NCBI GenBank assembly: GCA_019873655.1
Contig: JAIOAU010000004.1
Span: forward strand, 124,001-188,000
DNA: 64,000 nt
Direction: 5' to 3'
DNA from: Chloroflexota bacterium
GTDB taxonomy: Bacteria; Chloroflexota; Anaerolineae; Anaerolineales; Villigracilaceae
The notes under the pieces were generated by a model. The model worked only from the letters and a program-made list of their open reading frames with translations, searched no databases and was not told the origin of the DNA. Positions 33,858 through 42,455 of the stretch are shown piece by piece (position 1 is the first letter of the stretch; each line of letters starts with the position of its first letter). Position numbers and translations under genes: made by a program.

Positions 33858-35308
33858 GAGGCGGTCCTTTCGAGGAATTGCAGGAAGTATTCGCCCGTGC
33901 GGCGGCCGGCCGAACCGTCGGTGAAGGTGCATTCGGCTTCGATGAAGCGGCGGCGCGCCGCGCTGTCGGCTTGCGGGTCGCGCAGGTAAGCGTTGACGTG
34001 CTGGCGGATTTGCTCGCGGTCGACGGCCACCCGCCCCGCCCCGGCCTGGCGGAAGCGCAGGTGGGTCGGCCAGTCGCCGATGGCGGTGAGGGGCAGCGAA
34101 TAGACCCCCGGCAGATTCCAGCCGCCGGGCGTGTCGATGGTCACGCTGACGATGGGGCGGTCGTGGATGGCGGCCTCGACCACCATGGTGGAATAGACGG
34201 TCAGGAAGACATCAGCGTAGGCGAGCATGGAGGCCTTTTCGGGCATGTCCTCGCCCGAATAGTGGCCCAGGCTGGCGGTCAGCGGGGCCGGTTCGACCAG
34301 GTGGACGTGCGGCGTCTGCCGGACGAGGGCGCGGACGCGCTCGGCCTCCTGTTCGAAGCGCGAGCCGGGGCGGAAGTGGTTGGGGTGCAGGCGGATGAGC
34401 AACTGGCAGGGGAAGTCCAGTTCGTCGCGGCTGACCAGGTCGGCCAGGGCGGCGATGTTGGGGAAGTTGGGCGAGAAGGTCTCGAAACTGCAGGCATAGG
34501 CCAGGAGTTTGCGCTGCGGGTCGAGGCCGTGCTGGCGGAAGTACTCGTCGCGGCCGATGAGCCAGGAGCGGCGGAAGTAGCCGTCGTAGGAGGGGATGCC
34601 GGTGATGGCCACCCGCTCCGGCGGCCAGTCCGCGCCGAGGACCAGTTCTTCCTTCTGGACCTCCGACCAGCAGGTGATGGTATCCACCGGCGCGCCGTTC
34701 AGCCGGTAACTGGAGGGATTGTCCCAGCCGACGATGACCGCCGCGGTCGGGACGCCGCGGGCGGCGGCTTCGCGCAGCAGGTAACGATCCCAGCGCCAGC
34801 CGGGGGTGCTGGCGATGACCAGGGCCGGGCGGTGCTGCTCGAACAGGTCGGCGTACAGGTTGGGCTGGAAGCGGTTCTGGGCGCGCACGACCAGGCGGCG
34901 GGCCAGGCGGGAGCGGCGCATCAGCCAGACGGCGGCGCGCACGTAGGGCAGAATCCAGCGGTCGCGCTGACGCATGCCGCTGATGGCCATGTTGAAATTG
35001 CCATCGATGGCTTTGACATTCACCCGCTTCGAGCCGCCCACCCAGCGCAGGAGGTGCAGCCACTGCTGAAGAACTGGCTGATAAGTCTCGTAATAGGTCT
35101 GGCACTGGCGGGCGCGCATGCCGACCACCGTCAGGCCGGGGCGGCCGAACTTGCGGGCGATGACCTCCTGCGAGTCGTCTTCCACCAGCAGGATGACCTC
35201 CACGCCGGCCTCCAGCAGCGTCGCAACGACCTCGGACTGGAGGAAATAAATCAGAGCCAGGCCGTGGTCGGCGCAGATGAAGACGCGTTTGCCTTTCACA
35301 GACGACAT
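33854..35308 (-). CDS. Putative GT-B glycosyl- or glycerophosphotransferase
   Basis: A 484-residue protein without membrane helices. RVFICADHGLALIYFLQSE at the start and VIVGWDNPSSYRLNG, AYACSFETFSPNFPNIA and LIRLHPNHFRPGS in the middle suggest a GT-B fold. FLTVYSTMVVEAAIHDRPIV is the nucleotide-sugar site seen in CDP-glycerol glycerophosphotransferases and UDP-GlcNAc 2-epimerase relatives. It is not assignable to one reaction. The ATG at 35308 is preferred to one 18 bases upstream because GGAG precedes it and the other has no ribosome binding site. It overlaps the next gene by 4 bases. Confidence 0.72.
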   Translation of the reverse strand: MSSVKGKRVFICADHGLALIYFLQSEVVATLLEAGVEVILLVEDDSQEVIARKFGRPGLTVVGMRARQCQTYYETYQPVLQQWLHLLRWVGGSKRVNVKAIDGNFNMAISGMRQRDRWILPYVRAAVWLMRRSRLARRLVVRAQNRFQPNLYADLFEQHRPALVIASTPGWRWDRYLLREAAARGVPTAAVIVGWDNPSSYRLNGAPVDTITCWSEVQKEELVLGADWPPERVAITGIPSYDGYFRRSWLIGRDEYFRQHGLDPQRKLLAYACSFETFSPNFPNIAALADLVSRDELDFPCQLLIRLHPNHFRPGSRFEQEAERVRALVRQTPHVHLVEPAPLTASLGHYSGEDMPEKASMLAYADVFLTVYSTMVVEAAIHDRPIVSVTIDTPGGWNLPGVYSLPLTAIGDWPTHLRFRQAGAGRVAVDREQIRQHVNAYLRDPQADSAARRRFIEAECTFTDGSAGRRTGEYFLQFLERTAS

Positions 35309-35315
35309 GTCGTCT

Positions 35316-36263
35316 CTACTCCACATTATGGAAGAACAACTCGAACAGCCGTTGATAGAGCCACAGCAGGACGTGGCGGACGCCCGGCAGGTGAACCAGC
35401 CGCCGCAGGAGTTTCGGCCGGCGGCGCGGCGCGGACGGCCGGGCGGCGGTCTCCGGCTGGTTGCCCAGGTGGCGGACGTAGGCGCGGGTGCCGGTCAGGC
35501 GCAGGTAGCCCAGGTCGTTGATCCTCTGGTCGAGGATGCGTTCGCCGCGCATCGGCGCGCCGGAGGGCAGCGGCAGGATTTTCTGCAGGACTTCGCGCGG
35601 GGCAACGAATTGGAAATGTCCGGCCCCGATCAGGGCCTGGCGGCCGCCGTATTCGAGCAGATAATCTTTGCCGGCCTGGTACATCTGGCGGGCTTTGGCC
35701 TCGTCCCAGCCCAGGCTGAGGGCGTGCGCCAGATAGTCTTCCCACAGGATGAAAACGCCCTCCCGCAAGACGTTCTGGCTTCGGCCCCACTCCTGCGAGG
35801 CGGTCAGGACCTCGGGCGGGTTGCGCACCGGACAGCCGGTGACCATGCCCACGTTGGGGAACGCCTCGAAGATCGAGAGGGCATCCTCGAACCAGCCGGG
35901 GCGGAAGAGGATGTCAGCATCGGCGTAGGCGATGTACTTGCCCTGGGCGGCGCCGAACATGTAGTTCCAGGCGCCGATCTTGCCGATGTTGGTGTCGGAG
36001 AGGACCAGGTACTGGATGCGGTCGGCGGTCAGTTCGTCGAACAGGTAGCGGCGCGCCTCGGCGCAACTGTGATTGTCGAAGACCATCAGGTCGAACGGGA
36101 CAGAGGTCGCAGCGCGGATGCTTTCCAAGCAAGTCTTGAGGACTTCCAGGCTCTGGGCGTGATAGCCGGCCAACACCGGAATGAAGTTGACGACCACGAT
36201 GGAGAGGTCTTTGGGCTGGGCCACCCCAAAGATTTGCTTGGCAGGATTCTGACCGACCCGCAT
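35316..36263 (-). CDS. Family 2-like glycosyltransferase
   Basis: A 315-residue GT-A enzyme. DLSIVVVNFIPVLAGYHAQS, VFDNHSCAEA, LVLSDTNIGKIGAWNYM and the metal site YADADILFRPGW are its motifs. ADAD replaces the common DDD. It is a paralog of the protein at 40393-41364, which shares the NIGKIGAWN segment, the GAGHFQF stretch and the C-terminal arginine-rich tail. AGGTAA stands 6 bases before the ATG at 36263. The donor sugar is unknown. Confidence 0.87.
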   Translation of the reverse strand: MRVGQNPAKQIFGVAQPKDLSIVVVNFIPVLAGYHAQSLEVLKTCLESIRAATSVPFDLMVFDNHSCAEARRYLFDELTADRIQYLVLSDTNIGKIGAWNYMFGAAQGKYIAYADADILFRPGWFEDALSIFEAFPNVGMVTGCPVRNPPEVLTASQEWGRSQNVLREGVFILWEDYLAHALSLGWDEAKARQMYQAGKDYLLEYGGRQALIGAGHFQFVAPREVLQKILPLPSGAPMRGERILDQRINDLGYLRLTGTRAYVRHLGNQPETAARPSAPRRRPKLLRRLVHLPGVRHVLLWLYQRLFELFFHNVE

Positions 36264-36267
36264 GCGG

Positions 36268-37170
36268 TTACCTCCGGGGGATGGTCGAATAGGGAATCTG
36301 GGCCCGCACCAGCCAGAGGGCAATCACCCAGCGCCAGCCCTGCTGATTTTCGGGCGTCACCCAGCGCTCCAGGCGGCGCAGGAAGCGCGCCAGGGTCGGG
36401 CGCGGGCGGCGGACTTTGCCGCGAATCAGTTCGCGGTTGGTATCCAGGATGTTGTAGACGCGCTTGCGTCCGCCGGCCTTGGCCAGGTTCGACTTGGCGA
36501 CCTCCGAGCCGTAGGGCGGCTTGTTGCCGGGCAGGTGGCTGTAGTCGTGGTTCTGGTGGACGGCCATCACCTGGCGGGTGGCGTCGACGGCCATGCCCCA
36601 GGTGTGGACGGCGGTGTACACCATCCAGTTGTCCCAGGCCGGGCGGCCGATGGTGAAATCGGGGACGTTCTCGGCGTACATGTGGCGCGGGAAGACGAAG
36701 TAGTCGATGCCCCAGGGCGAATAGAACTGGCCGCGCTGCTCGACCTCGGCCCGCAGGCGCGCCTCCCAGTCGCCGCTGAAGTCGAACGGTTCGGTCAGGT
36801 CGAGGTTCCAGCGCTGGCTGACCATCAGGAAGTCCCTGGCCTGGGCGGCGACCTGGCGCAGGGCGGTCAGCATGTCAGACATCAGAATCATGTCGGCGTT
36901 GGCGTAGCACAGGAAGGGGCTGTCGCTGTAGGTGTGGCCCTTCTCCATCACCGAACTGACCAGCGGGACGCCCTTCTCGTCGCGTTTCACCTCGGGGACG
37001 TTGCGGACGCCCAGTTCGCGCGCCGTTTCGGGGATGCCCGGTTCGTCGCCGATGAGGAGGACATCCACCTCCGGCAGCGACTTCCAAGCCTGGATGGCGT
37101 TGCGCTGAATAATAGCGATGTGCGGGTTGGTAAAAGGCTTCGGGGCAGTGAAAATAGTAAGGAAAGACAT
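36268..37170 (-). CDS. GT-A-like putative glycosyltransferase
   Basis: A 300-residue protein starting with LTIFTAPKPFTNPHIAIIQR, then VDVLLIGDEPGIPETARELG and the metal-like site FLCYANADMILM. This pattern belongs to an uncharacterised GT-A-like family common in Chloroflexota and cyanobacteria. The segment SPWGIDYFVFPRHMY and PAWDNWMVYTAVHTWG are strongly conserved within it as far as I recall. It is followed after 4 bases by a GT2 gene. A good AAAGGAG ribosome binding site precedes the ATG. Role: probable sugar transferase, unproven. Confidence 0.75.
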   Translation of the reverse strand: MSFLTIFTAPKPFTNPHIAIIQRNAIQAWKSLPEVDVLLIGDEPGIPETARELGVRNVPEVKRDEKGVPLVSSVMEKGHTYSDSPFLCYANADMILMSDMLTALRQVAAQARDFLMVSQRWNLDLTEPFDFSGDWEARLRAEVEQRGQFYSPWGIDYFVFPRHMYAENVPDFTIGRPAWDNWMVYTAVHTWGMAVDATRQVMAVHQNHDYSHLPGNKPPYGSEVAKSNLAKAGGRKRVYNILDTNRELIRGKVRRPRPTLARFLRRLERWVTPENQQGWRWVIALWLVRAQIPYSTIPRR

Positions 37171-37236
37171 GCTTGCTCCTTTACGCTCTGTATTTGATCT
37201 TCACAGACATATTACCGCTCAAATGCGCTGTACCTC

Positions 37237-37965
37237 TCAGTCTGGTTTGACGAAATAGTATTTCCCGGAGGCCTCATCTCGGACGATGTCCACTTTGATG
37301 CCTCGCCCTGCCAGGAATTCATCCACTGCTTTTTTCGCGCCCGGAAAGTTGTAATGATCAAAGGTTCCCATGTATTCGTCGAGGGCAATAACGCCGCCTT
37401 TGGCGACCTTATCATACAGAGTCTCGAGCGCGGTTTTATACGATTGGTAGAGATCGGCATCGATATGCAACAAGGCAATCTGTTTTCCCATGTATTTCGG
37501 AAGGCTTTCTTCGAAGAACCCTTTCACCAAGGTGATGGTGGAACAGATCCAATGATAAGAAAGGCCCGCCGAAACCAGCATTTCATGGATTTTCTGCATG
37601 GACGCCACATCCCATTCCCCTTTTTGTGCCTGGCGGGGACTGGCGTCTTCCTGGGTGGGTTCGGGAAACCCTTCGAACGAGTCAAACCCCCATATGTGTC
37701 TTTGACGGCCTTCATCGTAACAAAGCAGGGTCCAGAAGAACAATGTTCTTCCCTTGCCAACGCCGCATTCGACAATATCGCCCTCCAAATGGCGGATCTT
37801 ATTGAAGAGGCGCTGCTGATAGAGGAACATGACGGCGTTCCTGACATCGAACGATGGCAGACTCAACTTCATCTTCGACACGCCAAAGAACTTGCCGAGG
37901 AATCGATAGAATTTGTTCCACGCTCTGCCTATCGCAAGGTATATTTTTATCGATAATGCGCTCAT
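37237..37965 (-). CDS. TylF/MycF family O-methyltransferase
   Basis: A 242-residue SAM-dependent, metal-dependent sugar methyltransferase. GDIVECGVGKGRTLFFW is the SAM site, IWGFDSFEGFPEP the second motif and LLHIDADLYQSYKTALETLY the metal-binding Asp-rich motif of the TylF group. YMGTFDHYNFPGAKKAVDEF completes the family signature. TylF and MycF methylate deoxysugars on macrolides; in a glycan locus the target is a surface sugar. The gene is visibly less GC-rich than most of the window, which hints at recent transfer. AGGAG lies 8 bases before the ATG. Confidence 0.92.
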   Translation of the reverse strand: MSALSIKIYLAIGRAWNKFYRFLGKFFGVSKMKLSLPSFDVRNAVMFLYQQRLFNKIRHLEGDIVECGVGKGRTLFFWTLLCYDEGRQRHIWGFDSFEGFPEPTQEDASPRQAQKGEWDVASMQKIHEMLVSAGLSYHWICSTITLVKGFFEESLPKYMGKQIALLHIDADLYQSYKTALETLYDKVAKGGVIALDEYMGTFDHYNFPGAKKAVDEFLAGRGIKVDIVRDEASGKYYFVKPD

Positions 37966-37975
37966 GGATGATCTC

Positions 37976-38959
37976 CTACGGGATGGAGATGCCCAGTTTC
38001 TTGGCCACCTGCTGTTCGATCCAGGCGTAGGTGCGGGCCAGGCCCTCTTCGAGGGAGAGTTGCGGCTCCCAGCCGAGGACTTCGCGCAGGCGGGTGTTGT
38101 CCGAGTTGCGGCCGCGCACGCCCATCGGCCCGGGGACGTGCTTGATGGTGATCTCGATGCCGGCGATGCGGGCGATGATGTGGGCCAGTTCGTTGATGGT
38201 CACCATGCGGTCGGAGCCGAGGTTGAGCGGGAAGGGGTAGTCCGAGCGCATCAGGCGGTAGATGCCCTCCAGGCAGTCGGAGATGTGGCAGAAGGAGCGC
38301 GTCTGCTCACCGTCGCCCCACATTTCGATTTCGTGATTGCCGGTCAGTTTGGCGACGGCGATCTTGCGGCACAGGGCGGCGGGGGCTTTTTCGCGCCCGC
38401 CCTCCCAGGTGCCTTCCTCGCCGAAGATGTTGTGGAAGCGCACGATGCGGGTCTGCAGGCCGTAGTCCTCGCGGTAGTGGGTGCAGAGACGCTCCATGAC
38501 CAGTTTCTCCCAGCCGTAGGCGTCCTGGGGCTGGGCCGGGTAGGCGTCTTCTTCTTTGAGGGGGACGACGTTGGCCTCGGTCTGGCGGTATTCGGGATAG
38601 ACGCAGGCCGAGGAGGTGTAGAAGTAGCGCTTGACGCCGTTGATGCGGGCCGCTTCGAGGGTGTGGATGTTGATGAGCGAATTGTTGTGCAGGATTTGCG
38701 AGTGATGGGAGGAAATGAAGCCCATGCCGCCCATATCGGCGGCCAGGCCGTAGACCTCGTCGATGCCGCGCGTCGCCTGCAGACAGTTGTCCCAGCGGCG
38801 CAGGTCGAGGATCTCGAACTCGTCGGCGTCCACTTCGCTGAACTCGGGGTATTTGATGTCCACGCCGCGCACCCAGTACCCTTTCTTTTTCAAGAAAGTG
38901 ACCAGGTGATGGCCGATGAAGCCGCCGGCGCCGGTAACGAGAACTTTGGTTTGAGACAT
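37976..38959 (-). CDS. GDP-mannose 3,5-epimerase
   Basis: This 327-residue SDR-type epimerase converts GDP-D-mannose to GDP-L-galactose and GDP-L-gulose. It matches the plant enzyme closely in characteristic stretches: AADMGGMGFISSHHSQIL, SSACVYPEYRQTE, FGEEGTWEGGREKAPAAL and GPMGVRGRNSDNTRLRE. The catalytic acid/base residues Cys119 and Lys191 and the Tyr148/Lys152 pair are present. It should supply an unusual L-hexose to the glycan. The ATG at 38959 has AAGGAG 6 bases before it; an upstream TTG lacks such support. Its neighbours are a GT4 gene (10-base gap) and a TylF-like methyltransferase (10-base gap). Confidence 0.92.
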   Translation of the reverse strand: MSQTKVLVTGAGGFIGHHLVTFLKKKGYWVRGVDIKYPEFSEVDADEFEILDLRRWDNCLQATRGIDEVYGLAADMGGMGFISSHHSQILHNNSLINIHTLEAARINGVKRYFYTSSACVYPEYRQTEANVVPLKEEDAYPAQPQDAYGWEKLVMERLCTHYREDYGLQTRIVRFHNIFGEEGTWEGGREKAPAALCRKIAVAKLTGNHEIEMWGDGEQTRSFCHISDCLEGIYRLMRSDYPFPLNLGSDRMVTINELAHIIARIAGIEITIKHVPGPMGVRGRNSDNTRLREVLGWEPQLSLEEGLARTYAWIEQQVAKKLGISIP

Positions 38960-38969
38960 GTTCAACTCC

Positions 38970-40229
38970 TTATGCGTGTGATTTGGCTACTGTAGTGTAA
39001 ATGTCGGCCATTCGATGAGCAATGGCCTCGGGGTGATGCCTGCCCATCGCTGTTTGACGGGCTTGCCTTCCTAAAGTTATTCCGATCTCAGGATTGTCGA
39101 GCAAGTATGCAATGTGAGAAGCAAGTTCGACATCACTCTTGTGGGAATATAGCATACCATTGTCGTTATGTTTGATTAAACTGGGGGTTCCTCCTGCATC
39201 TGACGCTATACATGGGATTCCCATCAGCATGGCTTCACATAGACTGTTCGAACTATTTTCCATGTGAGACGGCAAAACGAAGAGCGAAGCCTCACCGATC
39301 TCTTTGCAGATTTGACTCGGCGATAAACGTCCCAATAGAACGACTCGCTCTTGAAGTTCGTGTCGTTTCACTAATCTTTCGATTAATTTTCCGGTCTCGC
39401 TTGTTGGATTGACGCCGCCGATGCGGACTTGTATGTCCTGCCTGCCTCGCTTTTTGAGTTCACAAACAGCGCGCACGAGAGTCAGCGCGCCTTTGAAGAG
39501 CGCATCTCCAGAGGTTGCATAAATGGTTTTTCCTTTTTGTGAGTTCGGTCTCCATTCCGACTGAGAATAAATCGGGTTGAGAATTTCGTTGCATTCAAAA
39601 TAGTTTGCTTTTGGATTAAGAGACAGGACTTGATCCCGGTCCCATTGCGTTCTGCCGATAAAATTCGGGCATCTCGCAAAAATCCCTCGCTCCACTCGAC
39701 TGTACTTCTTCTTCGTCAGCCATTCATGAAATACTCCGCTTCCTACAACGAAGTTTTTACTGAACAACAGGATCAAGATCTCTTGCCAGGTCAGCCCGTC
39801 AAACACATGATTCGCAATGGCGCTGACAATGCCCTGGATGTAGAGAATCACCGGACAATCTACTTGACCACTGATGAGTCCAAATGGATTCTCGCTTCCA
39901 AATACCATAATGACGTCGGGGCGGAAATCTTGCACCAGTTTCAGATATTGCTCGACCTCCGAAAACGCATACAAGTCATGCCGCCATTGGTCGAATACTC
40001 GCTGAAAGCGGCTGCGCGGTTGAGAAACAGGACGATGAATGCTGTAGTAATAAGCATTTCCTTCCCGAAACGGAGCAAAAGAAGTCGGAGAAACAGACGC
40101 AATCCCAAGTTCGATCTCGGGATGATAGATTTCCAGCGCTTTACGCAACTCCTCTTGCCAGTTCGCGCGAGTCAAGTTCTGACCAGAGACGGCGGGTAAT
40201 TGAACTCCTGTAAACCAGAGCACTTTCAT
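38970..40229 (-). CDS. Family 4 glycosyltransferase, lower GC
   Basis: A 419-residue GT-B enzyme. The N-terminus VLWFTGVQLPAVSGQNLT and the donor-domain motifs TSGDALFKGALTLVRAVCEL, VLLGRLSPSQICKEIGEASL and PSHMENSSNSLCEAMLMGIP place it in GT4. The codon and base composition is far more AT-rich than its neighbours, so transfer from another host is likely. GAGAGG stands 7 bases before the ATG at 40229. It is followed by the GDP-mannose epimerase gene and may use that product. That link is inference from position. Confidence 0.88.
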   Translation of the reverse strand: MKVLWFTGVQLPAVSGQNLTRANWQEELRKALEIYHPEIELGIASVSPTSFAPFREGNAYYYSIHRPVSQPRSRFQRVFDQWRHDLYAFSEVEQYLKLVQDFRPDVIMVFGSENPFGLISGQVDCPVILYIQGIVSAIANHVFDGLTWQEILILLFSKNFVVGSGVFHEWLTKKKYSRVERGIFARCPNFIGRTQWDRDQVLSLNPKANYFECNEILNPIYSQSEWRPNSQKGKTIYATSGDALFKGALTLVRAVCELKKRGRQDIQVRIGGVNPTSETGKLIERLVKRHELQERVVLLGRLSPSQICKEIGEASLFVLPSHMENSSNSLCEAMLMGIPCIASDAGGTPSLIKHNDNGMLYSHKSDVELASHIAYLLDNPEIGITLGRQARQTAMGRHHPEAIAHRMADIYTTVAKSHA

Positions 40230-40254
40230 TGTTGATCCTCTCTTTCGAGCAGGT

Positions 40255-40386
40255 TTACCAGATGACAACCTCTCTGGTCCATTGCCGGAAAGCGGTTTCG
40301 AACTGCGCCCGTCTCGCTTCTCTCAAGACGCAGGCCAAACGGGGGTCCCGGTGCCCAATCGGCAGGCGATTTCTTTGTGCTCGCAT
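40255..40386 (-). other. Small open frame between glycosyltransferases, possible gene remnant
   Basis: A 43-codon frame begins with ATG at 40386 and ends with TAA at 40255. The predicted end (RRAQFETAFRQWTREVVIW) has coding-like composition, but I recognise no family. It fills the 163-base gap between the GT2 at 40393 and the GT4 starting at 40229. It may be the tail of a deleted gene. There is no strong ribosome binding site. Confidence 0.25.
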
Positions 40387-40392
40387 AACCGT

Positions 40393-41364
40393 TCAATCCA
40401 GGTTTAGGAAATAGAGCCGGAAAATTCGGTTATTCAGCCAGAGCAACACTTTGCGGATAAGGCGAAGGTAGAGAATCCGCTTGAGCAGGGAGCGACGCTT
40501 CGGAGAGGAGGCAGGCGCGAGGTCCACGCTGAGGCGGTTGCCAAGGTGTACAACCATCGGCTTTTCCGTCATCAGACGCAGGTATCCCAACTCGTTGATC
40601 ACAATATCCAGGCGATGCTCGCCGCGCATCGGCTGTTTGGAGGAGAGGGGAATGATTTTTTGCAGGACTTCCCGCCGGGCCATGAACTGGAAGTGCCCCG
40701 CGCCGACAAAGGCCGTTTGTCCGCCATAATTCAGACGATACATGGTCAGATGATCATAAATCTTTCGGCCTTCGTCTTCGGTCATGCCCAGACTGCCGGC
40801 GTGTTCCCAGAAAGTCTCCCAATCCAGGAGGCGGCCCTCCTCCAGGCAGCCCATCTGGCGCGCCCACGCCAGGGTGGTGGTAGAGTATTCGACGAGGGTC
40901 TCGACCGGCAAAGGCACATGCGGCCGCGCGGTCACCATGCCCACATTCGGGAACGCTTCGAAAAGCGCCAGCGAGGCCGAAAGCCAGCCAGGGCGGAAGA
41001 GGATGTCGCTGTCGCTGAAGACCACGTACTCGCCCGGCGCAGCGCTGAACATAAAGTTCCATGCGCCGATCTTGCCGATGTTGGTATCCGACAGAATCAG
41101 ATATTGAATCTTGCCCTCGTCGGCAGCCTGCTTGAGGTAGGCGCGCACTTCGACGCAAGAACGGTTATCGAAAACCATCACATCATAGGGATGTTCAGGC
41201 TCGCGAGTGGCGTTCAGGCTCTCAATGACGGCTTTCAAGACATCCAGGCTCTGTTCGTAATATCCGGCCAAGAAGGGAATGCAGTTGACCACTGCCACCG
41301 TGATCTCGGCGGGCTGGGCGACTTTCTCGACGAAACGGGCCGGGTTGTGACCTGCACGCGGCAT
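40393..41364 (-). CDS. Family 2-like glycosyltransferase, paralog of 35316-36263
   Basis: A 323-residue GT-A enzyme: ITVAVVNCIPFLAGYYEQS, MVFDNRSCVEV, LILSDTNIGKIGAWNF and the metal site FSDSDILFRPGW. The match to the protein at 35316 extends through FEAFPNVGMVT, GAGHFQF and the C-terminal LLWLNNRIFRLYFLN. The metal site is DSD here and DAD there, so they may use different donors or have diverged after duplication. GGAGGAGAGG lies just before the ATG at 41364. The upstream 184 bases look like a decayed gene. Confidence 0.87.
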   Translation of the reverse strand: MPRAGHNPARFVEKVAQPAEITVAVVNCIPFLAGYYEQSLDVLKAVIESLNATREPEHPYDVMVFDNRSCVEVRAYLKQAADEGKIQYLILSDTNIGKIGAWNFMFSAAPGEYVVFSDSDILFRPGWLSASLALFEAFPNVGMVTARPHVPLPVETLVEYSTTTLAWARQMGCLEEGRLLDWETFWEHAGSLGMTEDEGRKIYDHLTMYRLNYGGQTAFVGAGHFQFMARREVLQKIIPLSSKQPMRGEHRLDIVINELGYLRLMTEKPMVVHLGNRLSVDLAPASSPKRRSLLKRILYLRLIRKVLLWLNNRIFRLYFLNLD

Positions 41365-41552
41365 ATCCTCTCCTCCTTGGAAAGATTCCCAGCGGGACTC
41401 GCAGCCAGCGCAACCGAAAGAAGGTGGTCTCGGCCCCAACTCGTCGGGCGACTTCGTAGACAGTCCGCGCCTCGCGGCGGCAGCATTTCTGCCACTCGAA
41501 GCGATGGGGAGGCAGGCAAATGAAAATCCAGACGGATGAAAATCGTCTTCAT
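41365..41552 (-). pseudogene. Probable decayed gene start with a frame change
   Basis: An ATG at 41552 overlaps the upstream methyltransferase stop (ATGA) exactly like true genes here and gives MKTIFIRLDFHLP. After about 12 codons the coding-like reading moves to another frame, which encodes CLPPHRFEWQKCC and then TVYEVARRVGAETTFF. No single frame gives a credible protein before the GT2 start at 41364. I do not recognise the family. A truncated and frameshifted gene is the likeliest reading; random sequence cannot be excluded. Confidence 0.35.
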
Positions 41553-42454
41553 ACCTTGGGAGTATCCTGATAAGAATTGACGTCAATCAACAGCCACCAG
41601 CGTTTGGGGAAGCGCTGGGTGACGAAAATCTGAAAAATCGCGCCGAGCAAGCGTTTGCGGGCCGCGCCGCGCTCCGGGCGGATGCGGAAGCGGCGCGGCG
41701 GGCCGGCGAGCGGACGGGCCAGGGCGGTGATGTAGAAAGGGAACAGTTGCGAAATCGGCCGTCCCTGGATGCGGACCGCGACGAGGCGGAAGCCGGCCTT
41801 GCGGAGCGTCTCGGTCAGGGTGCGGCGGCTGAAGGAGTACAGGTGTTCGTACTCGAAGGAGGTGTGGATGTACACGTTCGGCACCTCGACCAGCAGCCAG
41901 CCGTCGGCGGCGAGCAGCCGCTCCCGCAGGCGGGTCAGGTAACCGACCGGGTCGGGGAGATGCTCGAGGACGTGAATCAGGCTGACGAGGTCGAAGCGCC
42001 GCCCGCCGGCCTCCACCTCGTCCAGGCTGGCGTGGACCTCGAGGCCGCGTTCGCGGGCGTAGGCGCGGTAGGCCTCGCTCGGTTCGACGCCGACGACCTG
42101 CGCGCCGTAGGCCTCCTGCACCCGCTGCAAGAAGAGGCCGGACGAGCAGCCGATGTCGAGGCAGCGCTCGAGGCGGCGCACCTTGCGCTGCAGGAAAGCC
42201 GTCAACAGCGCCGCCCGCCGGCTCTGGAAGTCCAGGTCTTTGTCGGTCGGGCCTTCGCGGCCCTGGACGGCGCGGCGGTATTCGGCGGCGTAGTGGGCCT
42301 CGGCTTCGGCGGCGGTCATGCGCGGCGACTGGAAGATGAGGCCGCAGCGGCTGCACAAGCGGTTGCAGACCAGGCGGCCCAGGTGTTCGCGCCGGTCGAA
42401 GAGGGTGCTGTGGTCGTGTCCGCACAGCGGGCAGAGGCGAATCTCTTCGGGCAT
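41549..42454 (-). CDS. SAM-dependent methyltransferase with N-terminal zinc ribbon
   Basis: A 301-residue protein. Residues 7-42 hold a zinc ribbon, CPLCGHD and CNRLCSRCGLIFQSP. The methyltransferase core begins CLDIGCSSGLFLQRVQEAYG, with VVGVEPSEAYRAYAR and DLVSLIHVLEHLPDP as motifs II and IV. This Methyltransf_23 layout resembles NovU/TylC3-type sugar C-methyltransferases, which act on keto-deoxy sugars. A C-methyl group on a branched sugar is therefore possible. GGAG precedes the ATG by 8 bases, and the SpsF-like gene ends 1 base upstream. Confidence 0.88.
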   Translation of the reverse strand: MPEEIRLCPLCGHDHSTLFDRREHLGRLVCNRLCSRCGLIFQSPRMTAAEAEAHYAAEYRRAVQGREGPTDKDLDFQSRRAALLTAFLQRKVRRLERCLDIGCSSGLFLQRVQEAYGAQVVGVEPSEAYRAYARERGLEVHASLDEVEAGGRRFDLVSLIHVLEHLPDPVGYLTRLRERLLAADGWLLVEVPNVYIHTSFEYEHLYSFSRRTLTETLRKAGFRLVAVRIQGRPISQLFPFYITALARPLAGPPRRFRIRPERGAARKRLLGAIFQIFVTQRFPKRWWLLIDVNSYQDTPKV

Positions 42455-42455
42455 G

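Noticed and set aside
37171-37236. A promoter in the 66-base gap before the GT-A-like gene
   Set aside because: A TAATAT box is present but no -35 box at proper distance could be found.
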